A DNA stretch of 21,371 nucleotides from CAZUXE01 sp964624585 (GTDB lineage: Bacteria > Hydrothermota > Tepidihabitantia > B3-TA06), in NCBI GenBank assembly GCA_964624585.1, contig CAZUXE010000026.1:1-21371 (forward strand), given 5' to 3'. The translations under genes were made by a program, and so were the position numbers. Every line of letters begins with the position of its first letter. The stretch's first letter is position 1. Below, piece by piece: positions 6,941-14,517 of this stretch. The notes beneath the pieces were generated by a model, which was not told the origin of the DNA, made no database searches, and worked only from the letters and a program-made list of their open reading frames with translations.

Positions 6941-7509
6941 TGGCACGCGCGTCATTGAAACCAATACCCCTTCCTAAGGGAGTCAGCTTTTCAGCTGCAG
7001 AGGCGGGGTATGTGATTAAAGGCCCAAAGGGGTCGGTTGACGTAATGTTTATTCCAGGAATAGGAATAAAAGAAGAAGCTGGAGAGCTTAAACTGTCTTA
7101 TACTATTGAACCTGAAAATAGGGCTATGCTGGGGTTAGCTGTTGCTCTGTGTACTAATGCAATCATCGGCGTAACCGAAGGTTATAAAAAAGTGCTTACA
7201 TTGAGAGGTATAGGTTATAAGGTGCAACTGGAAGGACGAACCCTGAATCTGAAGCTTGGTTTTACGCACCCTGTAATATTCAATTTGCCTGACGGTATTG
7301 ATGCTGAAATATTTGAGCCTCGTTCACGTGAGGATAAATATTGGATTGCAGACATTATAATTAAGGGAATAGACAAGCATTTGGTTGGTCAAGTTGCGGC
7401 TAATATCAGGCGTCATAAACCACCGGAGCCTTATCTTGGTAAAGGTATAAGATACAAAGATGAGTATGTTCGCCGTAAGCTTGGTAAACGTGCTATAGGA
7501 GCTGAATAA
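6940..7509 (+). CDS. rplF: 50S ribosomal protein L6
   Basis: From ATG 6940 the product is 189 residues. The frame is open to a TTG at 6934, but the TAATG overlap and the family start MARASLKPIPLPKGV support 6940. L6 is a two-domain protein near the factor-binding stalk base and sarcin-ricin loop. The paired repeats are visible: GYVIKGPKGSVDV in the first half and YKKVLTLRGIGYKVQ with LGFTHPVIF in the second. The C-terminal segment KPPEPYLGKGIRYKDEYV is a strong family signature. It is a few residues longer than the 178-residue average, mostly through small loop insertions such as SREDKYW. Confidence 0.97.
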   Translation: MARASLKPIPLPKGVSFSAAEAGYVIKGPKGSVDVMFIPGIGIKEEAGELKLSYTIEPENRAMLGLAVALCTNAIIGVTEGYKKVLTLRGIGYKVQLEGRTLNLKLGFTHPVIFNLPDGIDAEIFEPRSREDKYWIADIIIKGIDKHLVGQVAANIRRHKPPEPYLGKGIRYKDEYVRRKLGKRAIGAE

Positions 7510-7871
7510 TGAGCAGGGCAAAACAGTATGGCAGACAAAGGCGGCACTTGCATATTCGTAGAAAGCTTAAGGGAGTCGCCGATAAACCTAGGGTTGTTGT
7601 TTTTCGTTCTAATCGTCACATATATGCTCAGGCGATAAATGATGATGAAGGAAAAGTTATAACCGGAATATCTTCCCTATCACCAGCTTTTATTGCAATG
7701 AAAGTAGAAGGCGATAAGAAGAAGATTGCTGAAAGTGTTGGAAAGCTTTTGGCTATGGGACTTAAAGAACGCGGCATATCTAAGGTAGTTTTTGATAGGG
7801 CAGGCTACAAATATCATGGGCGAATTAAGGCCTTGGCTGAGGCTGCTCGTAAAGAAGGACTGGAGTTCTAG
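7509..7871 (+). CDS. rplR: 50S ribosomal protein L18
   Basis: The 120-residue product is L18, which with L5 attaches 5S rRNA to the large subunit. It has an arginine-rich N-terminus (RQRRHLHIRRKLKG), the core KPRVVVFRSNRHIYAQAIND and the C-terminal VVFDRAGYKYHGRIKALAE followed by ARKEGLEF, all typical. It begins in a TAATG overlap with rplF, and rpsE starts one base after its stop. Nothing unusual is seen. Confidence 0.98.
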   Translation: MSRAKQYGRQRRHLHIRRKLKGVADKPRVVVFRSNRHIYAQAINDDEGKVITGISSLSPAFIAMKVEGDKKKIAESVGKLLAMGLKERGISKVVFDRAGYKYHGRIKALAEAARKEGLEF

Positions 7872-7872
7872 A

Positions 7873-8397
7873 ATGTTTAAATCAAATTCCAGAATGCCCG
7901 ATGCTCAGGATGAACTTCTCGATAGGGTAATTCAAATAAAACGTGTAACCAAGGTTGTAAAAGGCGGAAAACGCTTTAAGCTTTCTGCTACCGTGGTTGT
8001 TGGAGATGGTGCTGGGAATGTTGGTGTTGGTCATGGAAAGGCGAACGAAGTAGCCATTGCCGTTTCTAAAGGGCGTGAGAACGCTCGAAAATCAATGAAT
8101 AAGGTTATTTCAAGCAGAACCATTCCTCACCAAACGGAGGCGCGTTTTTCGGCAAGTCGAGTGCTGATTAAACCTGCATCACCTGGTACCGGCTTAGTTG
8201 CATCAATGCCTGTGCGCTCAGTATTGGAAGCGTGTGGAATTAAAGATGCGCTTGCCAAATCGCTTGGTGCTCATACTCCTTACAATTTGGCTATGGCTAC
8301 AATTCACGCACTTAAAGATCTTCGTACTTTAGAAGAAGTTGCCAGAATGCGCAATAAACCTATATCATACCTAATGGAGCGTGAGGATGCCAGTTAA
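7873..8397 (+). CDS. rpsE: 30S ribosomal protein S5
   Basis: From ATG 7873 the protein is 174 residues. The frame stays open upstream inside rplR, but that extension has no S5 character, and ATG 7873 follows the rplR stop by one base. S5 sits at the mRNA entry site and influences decoding accuracy. The N-terminal double-stranded RNA-binding fold contains RVTKVVKGGKRFKLSATVVV and GDGAGNVGVGHGKANEV. The C-terminal domain has GTGLVASMPVRSVLEACGIKD and LGAHTPYNLAMATIHAL. The 3' end overlaps rpmD by 11 bases. Confidence 0.97.
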   Translation: MFKSNSRMPDAQDELLDRVIQIKRVTKVVKGGKRFKLSATVVVGDGAGNVGVGHGKANEVAIAVSKGRENARKSMNKVISSRTIPHQTEARFSASRVLIKPASPGTGLVASMPVRSVLEACGIKDALAKSLGAHTPYNLAMATIHALKDLRTLEEVARMRNKPISYLMEREDAS

Positions 8398-8593
8398 AGA
8401 AAGTAAAAAATTAAAAGTTACTCTCGAACGTAGCCTAATTGATTCAAAGCCTGTGCATAAAAAGAATGCTAGGGCGCTTGGCTTGCGTAAACGAGGCGTT
8501 AGTCGGATACACGATGATAATTCTGTCATACGTGGTATGATTGCCAAGATAATTCATCTGGTTCGTGTTGAGGAGGTCTCAAATAATGGCTGA
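8387..8593 (+). CDS. rpmD: 50S ribosomal protein L30
   Basis: The 68-residue product begins at ATG 8387, inside the end of rpsE, 7 bases after GGAG; a GTG at 8381 is open in frame but less suitably spaced. L30 is a small large-subunit protein. The fold-defining strands and ferredoxin-like core appear as KLKVTLERSLIDSKPVHKKN, ARALGLRKRGVSRIHDDNS and IRGMIAKIIHLVRVEEV. It is slightly longer than the 58-60-residue norm, with a few extra residues at each end. It overlaps the start of rplO by 8 bases. Confidence 0.95.
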   Translation: MPVKESKKLKVTLERSLIDSKPVHKKNARALGLRKRGVSRIHDDNSVIRGMIAKIIHLVRVEEVSNNG

Positions 8594-9062
8594 ACAACTG
8601 AAGAGAAATCCTAAAGCCCGTAGGCAGAGCAAACGTCTGGGCACAGGACATGGATCAGGTAAAGGCGGAACTTGTGGCCGTGGTTACAATGGCGCAGGGC
8701 AACGTTCAGGTACGGAATATGGGCCTAAATTTGAAGGTGGTCAAATGCCGTTGATTCGCCGTATTCCCAAACGGGGGATGCAGAGCGGAAAAAAAATGAA
8801 CCATCTTCATAACACTTGTGGGCGTAAGCTTAAGCGTTTTCAGATTATTAATTTTATTAGATTGAAAGACTGGGATGCTTCCGAACCGGTTAATGCGGAA
8901 ACTCTGGCTAAAAAAGGGCTGATTCGTAAAGCTGATCGTCCGGTAAAACTTTTGGCTCAGGGAGAGATCAATCAGCCGCTGAACTTTACGGTGAATTCCG
9001 CTTCTAAAAAAGCGCGTGAGATGGTTGAAAAGGCTGGTGGTAAGTTGGAGGTGTTAGTATGA
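8586..9062 (+). CDS. rplO: 50S ribosomal protein L15
   Basis: The start at ATG 8586 is supported by an exact AGGAGG at 8571-8576 and gives a 158-residue protein. L15 is a late-binding large-subunit protein with an extended glycine/arginine-rich N-terminus, seen here as KRLGTGHGSGKGGTCGRGYN and GAGQRSG. The C-terminal globular part includes the positions around VKLLAQGEINQPLNFTVN and SASKKAREMVEKAGG, both family-typical. An upstream open stretch in the same frame lies within rpmD and is not used. The TGA stop overlaps the secY start. Confidence 0.97.
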   Translation: MAEQLKRNPKARRQSKRLGTGHGSGKGGTCGRGYNGAGQRSGTEYGPKFEGGQMPLIRRIPKRGMQSGKKMNHLHNTCGRKLKRFQIINFIRLKDWDASEPVNAETLAKKGLIRKADRPVKLLAQGEINQPLNFTVNSASKKAREMVEKAGGKLEVLV

Positions 9063-10375
9063 TGCAAGGCGGCGCTGGTAATATCTTCAAGATTCCCGAT
9101 TTGCGGAAGAAGATACTATTTACCCTTTTGATTGTAATTGTATTTCGTTTAGGGATTCATATTCCTACGCCTGGGATCAATCCTCAGGCTGTGGCAAATA
9201 TGTTTACCCAGCAGTTACAGGGTACGATTTTTTCAGTGTACGACTTGTTTTCTGGAGGAGCGCTCTCTAAAGGATCAATTTTTGCCCTAGGTGTTATGCC
9301 TTATATTTCCGCATCAATTATGTTCCAACTTCTAGGCTCGGTTTTCCCGCGCATTCAAAAACTCCAGCAAGATGAAGAAGGTAAGCGCAAAGTTGCGCAG
9401 TATACTCGTTACCTTACGGTTTTGCTTGCCGTTTTGAATGCCATTGGAATAGCGACAATGCTGGGAAATATGAATCCTGTGAATATTGGCGGAAGGCTGA
9501 TACCTATTATCATTCAGGGTGGAATTATCTTGAAAGTGATAACTATTTTTACTCTTACTGCCGGAACAATCTTTTTGATGTGGCTTGGTGAGATGGTTAC
9601 TGAGCGCGGCGTGGGTAACGGAATTAGTTTTATTATTTTTCTGGGCGCAATAGATCGTATTCCGCTGGATATTTCCAGAACCTTAACCCAAATAAAAGAA
9701 AATCCTCAGGTAAGCTGGTTTGTGGGCGTAGTTCTGTTGGCTATTATAATATTTACTTTCGCGGCAATGGTTTCGATGACTCAGGCTGTTAGGAAAATAC
9801 CGGTTCAATACCCCAAGCGGGTAGTTGGGCGACGTATTTACGGTGGTCAATCAACTTTTATTCCTTTACGTTTGATTACTGCAGGTGTTATTCCCATTAT
9901 TTTTGCTCAATCAATTATTCTTATACCAGGTACTATTGCTAATATTGCAGGGAATAAGGGGTTCTTGGGAAATTTTCATTCAGGTATGCCGTTATATGAT
10001 TTGATTTTCGGTCTACTCATCGTATTTTTTGCCTATTTCTATACTTCTATTGTATTCAACCCACAAGATTTGGCCAACAATATGAAGCGCATGGGAGGTT
10101 TTATTCCTGGGATAAGACCTGGAATGAAAACTGCGGAGTATATCAATACGGTTCTTACGCGAATTACTCTTCCAGGTGCGGTTTTTTTGGCAATTGTCGC
10201 CTTAATGCCTCAATGGATTATGAATGGTTTGAATGTTAAGTTTTTTCTAGGCGGTACTACTTATTTGATTATTGTAGGTGTTGCTTTGGATACTATTCAG
10301 CAAATAGAGTCGCATCTTCTTATGCGGTCCTATGAGGGATTGCTTAAGGGTAGTAAACTTAGAGGACGACGTTGA
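9059..10375 (+). CDS. secY: Protein translocase subunit SecY
   Basis: SecY is the channel-forming subunit of the Sec translocon in the cytoplasmic membrane. The 438-residue product has about ten hydrophobic segments. Signature stretches are IPTPGINPQAV near the plug region, ALGVMPYISASIMFQLLG (TM2), a WLGEMVTERGVGNGIS loop, the cytoplasmic QYPKRVVGRRIYGGQSTFIPL loop and FNPQDLANNMKRMGGFIPGI. The gene can start at ATG 9059 (overlapping the rplO TGA) or ATG 9062; the two differ by one Met. Its place between rplO and adk is the usual spc-operon position. The TGA stop overlaps the TTG start of adk. Confidence 0.98.
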   Translation: MMQGGAGNIFKIPDLRKKILFTLLIVIVFRLGIHIPTPGINPQAVANMFTQQLQGTIFSVYDLFSGGALSKGSIFALGVMPYISASIMFQLLGSVFPRIQKLQQDEEGKRKVAQYTRYLTVLLAVLNAIGIATMLGNMNPVNIGGRLIPIIIQGGIILKVITIFTLTAGTIFLMWLGEMVTERGVGNGISFIIFLGAIDRIPLDISRTLTQIKENPQVSWFVGVVLLAIIIFTFAAMVSMTQAVRKIPVQYPKRVVGRRIYGGQSTFIPLRLITAGVIPIIFAQSIILIPGTIANIAGNKGFLGNFHSGMPLYDLIFGLLIVFFAYFYTSIVFNPQDLANNMKRMGGFIPGIRPGMKTAEYINTVLTRITLPGAVFLAIVALMPQWIMNGLNVKFFLGGTTYLIIVGVALDTIQQIESHLLMRSYEGLLKGSKLRGRR

Positions 10376-11013
10376 GAATTATTGTCCTTTTGGGCCCTCC
10401 CGGATCAGGGAAGGGTACTCTTGCTTCAGACTTAGTGAATTGTAGTGGTAGGCCTGTTTTCGTGACCGGTGAAGTTCTTAGAGCAACTATAGCTCAAGGA
10501 ACCGAACTGGGAAGGAAAATAAAAACGGATGTAGAATCGGGCAGGCTTGTTGACGATAGCGTTATATTAGCTTTGACAAAAGAATTCATTGATAAACATC
10601 CGCAGGGTGTAATATTAGATGGTTTCCCACGCACCTTGCCACAAGCGCAGGGGCTTCGCGAAATTCTCCGTCATTCCTCTACTAACGCAGATATTAAAGT
10701 AATTTATCTTGATGCCTCAGAAAAGAATGTTGTTACTCGATTGAAAGCTAGAAGGGTATGCGTAAATTGTGGGGCGATATTTAATCTCAATTCTCATCCA
10801 CCTAAGCAGGACGGAATTTGCGATACCTGTGGTTCATTACTTGAAGTTCGTAAGGATGATACGGAAGATGTAATAAAAGAACGCTTAAATATCTATCTGG
10901 AACAAACCTCACCTTTGATTGATTATTTTGCAGATGAATTAATCAAAATAAACGCTAACCTATCGAGTGATGAAGTATTTGCTCAGGTGAAAGATCAACT
11001 GTGTCAGGAATAA
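10372..11013 (+). CDS. adk: Adenylate kinase (zinc-LID type)
   Basis: This 213-residue enzyme interconverts ATP+AMP and 2 ADP. The start is TTG 10372, overlapping the secY stop (TTGA); it yields the expected MRIIVLLGPPGSGKGT, with the P-loop at residues 8-16. FPRT at 85-88 belongs to the AMP site. The LID domain carries CVNC and CDTC (Cys130, 133, 150, 153), a structural zinc site typical of Gram-positive and thermophilic adenylate kinases. Arginine-rich RLKARR precedes it and DDTEDVIKERL follows. The 3' end overlaps map by 13 bases. Placement after secY is common. Confidence 0.97.
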   Translation: MRIIVLLGPPGSGKGTLASDLVNCSGRPVFVTGEVLRATIAQGTELGRKIKTDVESGRLVDDSVILALTKEFIDKHPQGVILDGFPRTLPQAQGLREILRHSSTNADIKVIYLDASEKNVVTRLKARRVCVNCGAIFNLNSHPPKQDGICDTCGSLLEVRKDDTEDVIKERLNIYLEQTSPLIDYFADELIKINANLSSDEVFAQVKDQLCQE

Positions 11014-11759
11014 TTATTAAATCCAGAAGAGAGATTGACGGAATAAGACGTTCTGCCGCTATTCTGGCTTCTGCATTAGAGATGGTGTCGACTCAAGTGA
11101 AACCTGGTTGTACTACAGGTGAACTTGATGCGAAAATTGAAGAGTTTATACGTTCAGCAGGTGCGCAACCCACATTTAAGGGGTATCGTGGTTTTCCAGC
11201 TTCTTCCTGCATCAGTATAAATCAGGAAGTGATTCATGGGATACCTAGTGATAGAGCAATCAAAGAAGGCGATTTGCTTAAAGTTGATGCGGGTGTAACA
11301 AAAGACGGATTTATTGCTGATGCGGCAATAACTATTTCTGTAGGAGAACCGAAAAAAGAAATTAGAGAACTGATAAAGACTACCAAGAAAGCTCTTATGG
11401 CTGGAATTAATATGGCTAGACCTGGAAATCGGGTAGGGGATATTAGCCATGCGATAGAGACGGTAGCAAAAGAAGCTAATTTTAATGTTGTGAGAGACTA
11501 TTTTGGACATGGTACTGGATTAGCTCTGCACGAAGATCCAAATATCCCTAATTTCGGGTTAGCCGGAGTGGGGGCGAAACTTGAAGCAGGGATGACGCTT
11601 GCTATTGAACCTATGTTTAATTTGGGAACATGGAAGGTTAAATTAATGCAAGACCGCTGGACAGTGGTCACTGCCGACGGCCAGGTATCTGCTCATTTTG
11701 AACATACTGTGGCAGTTACTGAAAATGGCCCGGAGGTTTTAACGAAAAATAATGTCTAA
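11001..11759 (+). CDS. map: Methionine aminopeptidase, type I
   Basis: The 252-residue enzyme removes the initiator methionine from nascent proteins when the second residue is small. The GTG at 11001, inside the end of adk, gives a normal N-terminus (MSGIIIKSRREIDGIRRSA). All catalytic and metal residues are visible: His79 (IHGIP), Asp96 (KVDAG), Asp107 (IADAA), His170 (GHGTG), Glu203 (IEPMF) and Glu234 (FEHTV). There is no N-terminal SH3-binding zinc extension, so it is the short type-Ia form. The 3' end overlaps infA by 8 bases. Confidence 0.97.
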   Translation: MSGIIIKSRREIDGIRRSAAILASALEMVSTQVKPGCTTGELDAKIEEFIRSAGAQPTFKGYRGFPASSCISINQEVIHGIPSDRAIKEGDLLKVDAGVTKDGFIADAAITISVGEPKKEIRELIKTTKKALMAGINMARPGNRVGDISHAIETVAKEANFNVVRDYFGHGTGLALHEDPNIPNFGLAGVGAKLEAGMTLAIEPMFNLGTWKVKLMQDRWTVVTADGQVSAHFEHTVAVTENGPEVLTKNNV

Positions 11760-11970
11760 AAAAGATTTGATACAAACCGAAGGATCAGTTATTGAAGCAT
11801 TGCCTAACGCTACTTTCAGAGTTGAGCTGGACAATGGTTTCAAAGCTCTTGTTCATCTTTCCGGTAAGATGCGCATGTATTATATTAAGATTCTTCCCGG
11901 CGATAGGGTTTTAGTGGAACTTTCCCCTTACGATTTAACCCGTGGTCGGATAGTTTATAGGTTTAAGTAA
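11752..11970 (+). CDS. infA: Translation initiation factor IF-1
   Basis: The 72-residue protein is the exact length of IF-1, which binds the 30S A site during initiation. The OB-fold appears as GSVIEALPNATFRVELDNGF, LVHLSGKMRMYYIKILPGDR and VLVELSPYDLTRGRIVYRFK. Its ATG lies 8 bases inside the end of map. The junction map-infA-rpmJ-rpsM is the standard link between the spc and alpha operons in many Gram-positive-related bacteria. Confidence 0.98.
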   Translation: MSKKDLIQTEGSVIEALPNATFRVELDNGFKALVHLSGKMRMYYIKILPGDRVLVELSPYDLTRGRIVYRFK

Positions 11971-11997
11971 TTAATCATTACGTAAGGAGTTTAACGG

Positions 11998-12114
11998 ATG
12001 AAAGTTAAAGCATCTGTGAAAAAAAGGTGTATGCATTGTAAAATCGTTAAACGCCACGGTCGGGTGTTTGTGATTTGCAAGCGTAATCCTAAACATAAAC
12101 AAAGGCAAGGTTAG
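11998..12114 (+). CDS. rpmJ: 50S ribosomal protein L36 (zinc-binding C+ form)
   Basis: This 38-residue gene lies in the gap between infA and rpsM. It reads MKVKASVKKRCMHCKIVKR followed by HGRVFVICKRNPKHKQRQG. Cys11, Cys14, Cys27 and His33 form the zinc ribbon of the C+ type of L36, which sits near the A-site finger of the large subunit. A TAAGGAG ribosome-binding site precedes ATG 11998 by about eight bases. The stop is 8 bases before the rpsM ATG, with GGAGATT between. Confidence 0.97.
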   Translation: MKVKASVKKRCMHCKIVKRHGRVFVICKRNPKHKQRQG

Positions 12115-12122
12115 GAGATTAG

Positions 12123-12500
12123 ATGGCGCGTATTGCAGGTGTAGATTTACCTTCTCGGAAGGCTATTGAATATGCTTTGCCTGACATTTACGGAATAGGT
12201 CTTACTACGGCAAGGCAAATTCTTGCTAAAATAGGTGTAGACCCGCATAAAAAAGTAAAAGATATTGATGAAAACGAACTATCTTTGATACGTCAGGAAA
12301 TTGAGGAAAATTACAGAGTTGAAGGTATGTTGCGAGCTGAAGTAACAGCAAATATCAAACGACTTATTGAAATTAATAGCTACCGTGGACTGCGTCACAA
12401 ACTGGGGCTTCCGGTTCATGGTCAACGTACAAAAACCAACGCTCGTACCCGTAAGGGACCCAAAAAGGGAAGCGGCGTTGTTAAGAAGAAGAAAGCTTAG
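12123..12500 (+). CDS. rpsM: 30S ribosomal protein S13
   Basis: S13 has 125 residues here, normal for the family. It bridges to L5 in the large subunit and contacts the P-site tRNA through its C-terminal tail. The start MARIAGVDLPSRK, the helix-two-turn-helix YGIGLTTARQILAKIGVDP, EIEENYRVEGMLRAEV and the tail GLPVHGQRTKTNARTRKGP followed by a lysine-rich end are diagnostic. The GGAG just before ATG gives a good ribosome-binding site. It opens the alpha-operon part of the cluster. Confidence 0.98.
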   Translation: MARIAGVDLPSRKAIEYALPDIYGIGLTTARQILAKIGVDPHKKVKDIDENELSLIRQEIEENYRVEGMLRAEVTANIKRLIEINSYRGLRHKLGLPVHGQRTKTNARTRKGPKKGSGVVKKKKA

Positions 12501-12508
12501 GAGGACAG

Positions 12509-12892
12509 TTGGCCAGAAAAAGGACTTCTAGAAAGAAGAGACGCTTCCCGGAGGCGGGAATCGTGAAGATATATGCTACTTTTAATAATACCATAGTATC
12601 TATTGCCGATAGAGAAGGTAATGTACTTGCTTGGACTTCAGGCGGGCATGTTGGTTTTAAGGGTGCCAAAAAAGGTACTCCGTTTGCGGCGCAACAGGCT
12701 ACTGAAGCAACTGCTCGTGATGCTGTAGCTCAGGGGCTTAAAAAAGTAGATGTATACGTTAAAGGCCCTGGGCCAGGCAGGGAAGCTGCTATTCGTTCTT
12801 TGCAGAATGCTGGACTACGTATATCAAGAATTATGGATACAACCCCCATTCCCCACAACGGCTGCCGTCCTCCCAAGCAGCGACGGGTATAG
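12509..12892 (+). CDS. rpsK: 30S ribosomal protein S11
   Basis: The 127-residue product starts with TTG 12509, placed after GGAGG at 12500-12504; no ATG or GTG would keep the conserved N-terminal residues. S11 lines the platform near the E-site mRNA. The core GIVKIYATFNNTIVSIADRE, GHVGFKGAKKGTPFAAQQA and the C-terminal DTTPIPHNGCRPPKQRRV are textbook S11. The KGPGPGREAAIRSLQ segment is also typical. The 9-base gap to rpsD contains AGGAGAAAG. Confidence 0.97.
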   Translation: MARKRTSRKKRRFPEAGIVKIYATFNNTIVSIADREGNVLAWTSGGHVGFKGAKKGTPFAAQQATEATARDAVAQGLKKVDVYVKGPGPGREAAIRSLQNAGLRISRIMDTTPIPHNGCRPPKQRRV

Positions 12893-12901
12893 GAGAAAGA
12901 T

Positions 12902-13516
12902 ATGGGTCGAGACTTATCACCAGTTTGCAAGAAATGTCGAAGAGAAGGCGAGAAGCTTTTTCTTAAAGGTGAACGATGCTTGAGTGAAAAATGTTCTTTA
13001 TCAAGACGTGGGGCTAAAGAGCGTTCACGTTTCTCACGTAGATCTTCCGCTTATGCTCTTCAGTTGAAGGAAAAACAAAAGCTTCGTTTGATGTACGGAA
13101 TGTTTGAAGGTCAGTTTAGGCGTTTCTTCCGTTTGGCCGCAAGGCGTGGAAATCCTGCTATTGAACTTTTATTGCTTCTTGAGCGTCGTCTGGATAATGT
13201 TGTTTATCGTATCGGGTGGGCGCAGAGTCGCTCGCAGGCAAGGCAGTTGGTTCGTCACGGTCATATATCCATTAACGGACATAAGGTTGATATTCCATCA
13301 TATTTTGTAAGGGCGAATGAATTGATAACCTTAAGAAAGCCCGATACCGGATTTTCAAAGGAAATAGCAGAACTTACAGATACTGCTAAACTTAATAGTT
13401 GGCTGGCTGCAGAAGGTGGGAATAATAAAATACGTGTTTCTCGATTACCGGCAGCTGAAGATGTTGTCGATATTCCTATCAACACTCAGTTGGTCGTTGA
13501 ACTTTACTCCAAATAA
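12902..13516 (+). CDS. rpsD: 30S ribosomal protein S4 (zinc-binding form)
   Basis: S4 is a primary 16S rRNA-binder that starts 30S assembly, part of the mRNA-entry helicase ring and an autorepressor of the alpha operon in some bacteria. The 204-residue protein has an N-terminal zinc knuckle with Cys9, Cys12, Cys26 and Cys31, the C+ form. The assembly-core segment LKEKQKLRLMYGMFEGQFRR and the S4 RNA-binding domain RLDNVVYRIGWAQSRSQARQ with RHGHISINGHKVDIPSYFV are clear. The start is ATG 12902 behind AGGAGAAAG. Confidence 0.98.
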   Translation: MGRDLSPVCKKCRREGEKLFLKGERCLSEKCSLSRRGAKERSRFSRRSSAYALQLKEKQKLRLMYGMFEGQFRRFFRLAARRGNPAIELLLLLERRLDNVVYRIGWAQSRSQARQLVRHGHISINGHKVDIPSYFVRANELITLRKPDTGFSKEIAELTDTAKLNSWLAAEGGNNKIRVSRLPAAEDVVDIPINTQLVVELYSK

Positions 13517-13527
13517 CGGAGGGGTTT

Positions 13528-14517
13528 GTGACTCAGCGTGTTCGATTTATAAAAATTCCTGAGGCTGTAAGTGTAGATAAAGAAACGCTTGCAGATAATT
13601 TTGGCCGGTTTACATTTGGCCCTCTGGCTCGTGGTTGGGGTTGGACTATGGGAACCGTGCTCCGTCGCGCCATGCTATCTTCGGTTGAAGGGGCAGCATC
13701 TACCCAATTTCGGATTGATGGAGTAATCCATGAATTCTCCACTATTGAAGGAGTATTGCAAGATGTGCCTCTTATCGTCTTAAATATCAAAAAATTGAGA
13801 TTCAGGCTTGAGGGGGACGGTCCGGAATTTGCCGCTCTTCATGCCGTGGAGCCTCGCGACTATACTGCCGCAGATCTGGAGCTTCCTCCTAACCTTAAAT
13901 TAGTTAATCCTGATGCTCCTATTTTGACACTTACTGTAAAAGACAAGCCGGTTCACATGGAAATAAAGATTGAAAAAGGAAGAGGTTACGAAAATCAAGA
14001 GGCGGTTAAGAAACGCTCTCCGGGAGAGCCTACCGGCACTATTTTTCTTGACGCATTTTATTCACCGGTTCGTCAGGTTAAAATTGACGTAAACAACGTT
14101 CGTTTTGGTGACCGTACCGATTATGAACAAGTTGTATTTGAGGTGTTTACTGATGGTAGTGTTAAGCCGGAGGAAACTTTATCTCAAACTGCGGAATTGT
14201 TGCGTGCCCATGTCGCTGCTCTTGCAAGTATAAGCGAACCTGATTCTGATAAAGCGCCTAGCCAGGAAGAAAAAGATCCTGAATGGAGCAATATTTCTAT
14301 TGAATCACTGGAAATTCCACAAACCGTTAAGAAAGCTTTAATAGATCACGGTATCACTGTTGTATCGGAACTTGTTAAGTTCAATGAAGATGAAATACTG
14401 GGTTGGGGTGATATTAAACCTCGTTCTTTTGCTACCCTGAGAACCAAAATTCAGGCTCTAGGCGCTGAATTTTCAACAAAAGATAGTGAATCAAAGGAAG
14501 AAGATAATGAGGCATAA
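13528..14517 (+). CDS. rpoA: DNA-directed RNA polymerase subunit alpha
   Basis: The 329-residue subunit starts with GTG 13528 behind CGGAGG. The N-terminal assembly domain (about residues 1-232) has the family segment GWGWTMGTVLRRAMLSSVEG, which contains the core-assembly arginines, and ends in TAELLRAHVA. An acidic linker (about 235-253) leads to the C-terminal domain at about 255-313. In that domain the helix-hairpin-helix is recognisable (TVVSELVKFNEDEILGWGDI) but the usual LSVRSxNCL segment is replaced by LEIPQTVKKAL, so the Arg265 and Asn268 DNA-contact positions of E. coli are not conserved. The 3' end overlaps rplQ by 11 bases. Confidence 0.97.
   Translation: MTQRVRFIKIPEAVSVDKETLADNFGRFTFGPLARGWGWTMGTVLRRAMLSSVEGAASTQFRIDGVIHEFSTIEGVLQDVPLIVLNIKKLRFRLEGDGPEFAALHAVEPRDYTAADLELPPNLKLVNPDAPILTLTVKDKPVHMEIKIEKGRGYENQEAVKKRSPGEPTGTIFLDAFYSPVRQVKIDVNNVRFGDRTDYEQVVFEVFTDGSVKPEETLSQTAELLRAHVAALASISEPDSDKAPSQEEKDPEWSNISIESLEIPQTVKKALIDHGITVVSELVKFNEDEILGWGDIKPRSFATLRTKIQALGAEFSTKDSESKEEDNEA

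Noticed and set aside
11154..11510. Minus-strand open frame of 118 codons opposite map
   Set aside because: It is antisense to catalytic-motif-containing map sequence, with composition typical of a shadow frame.
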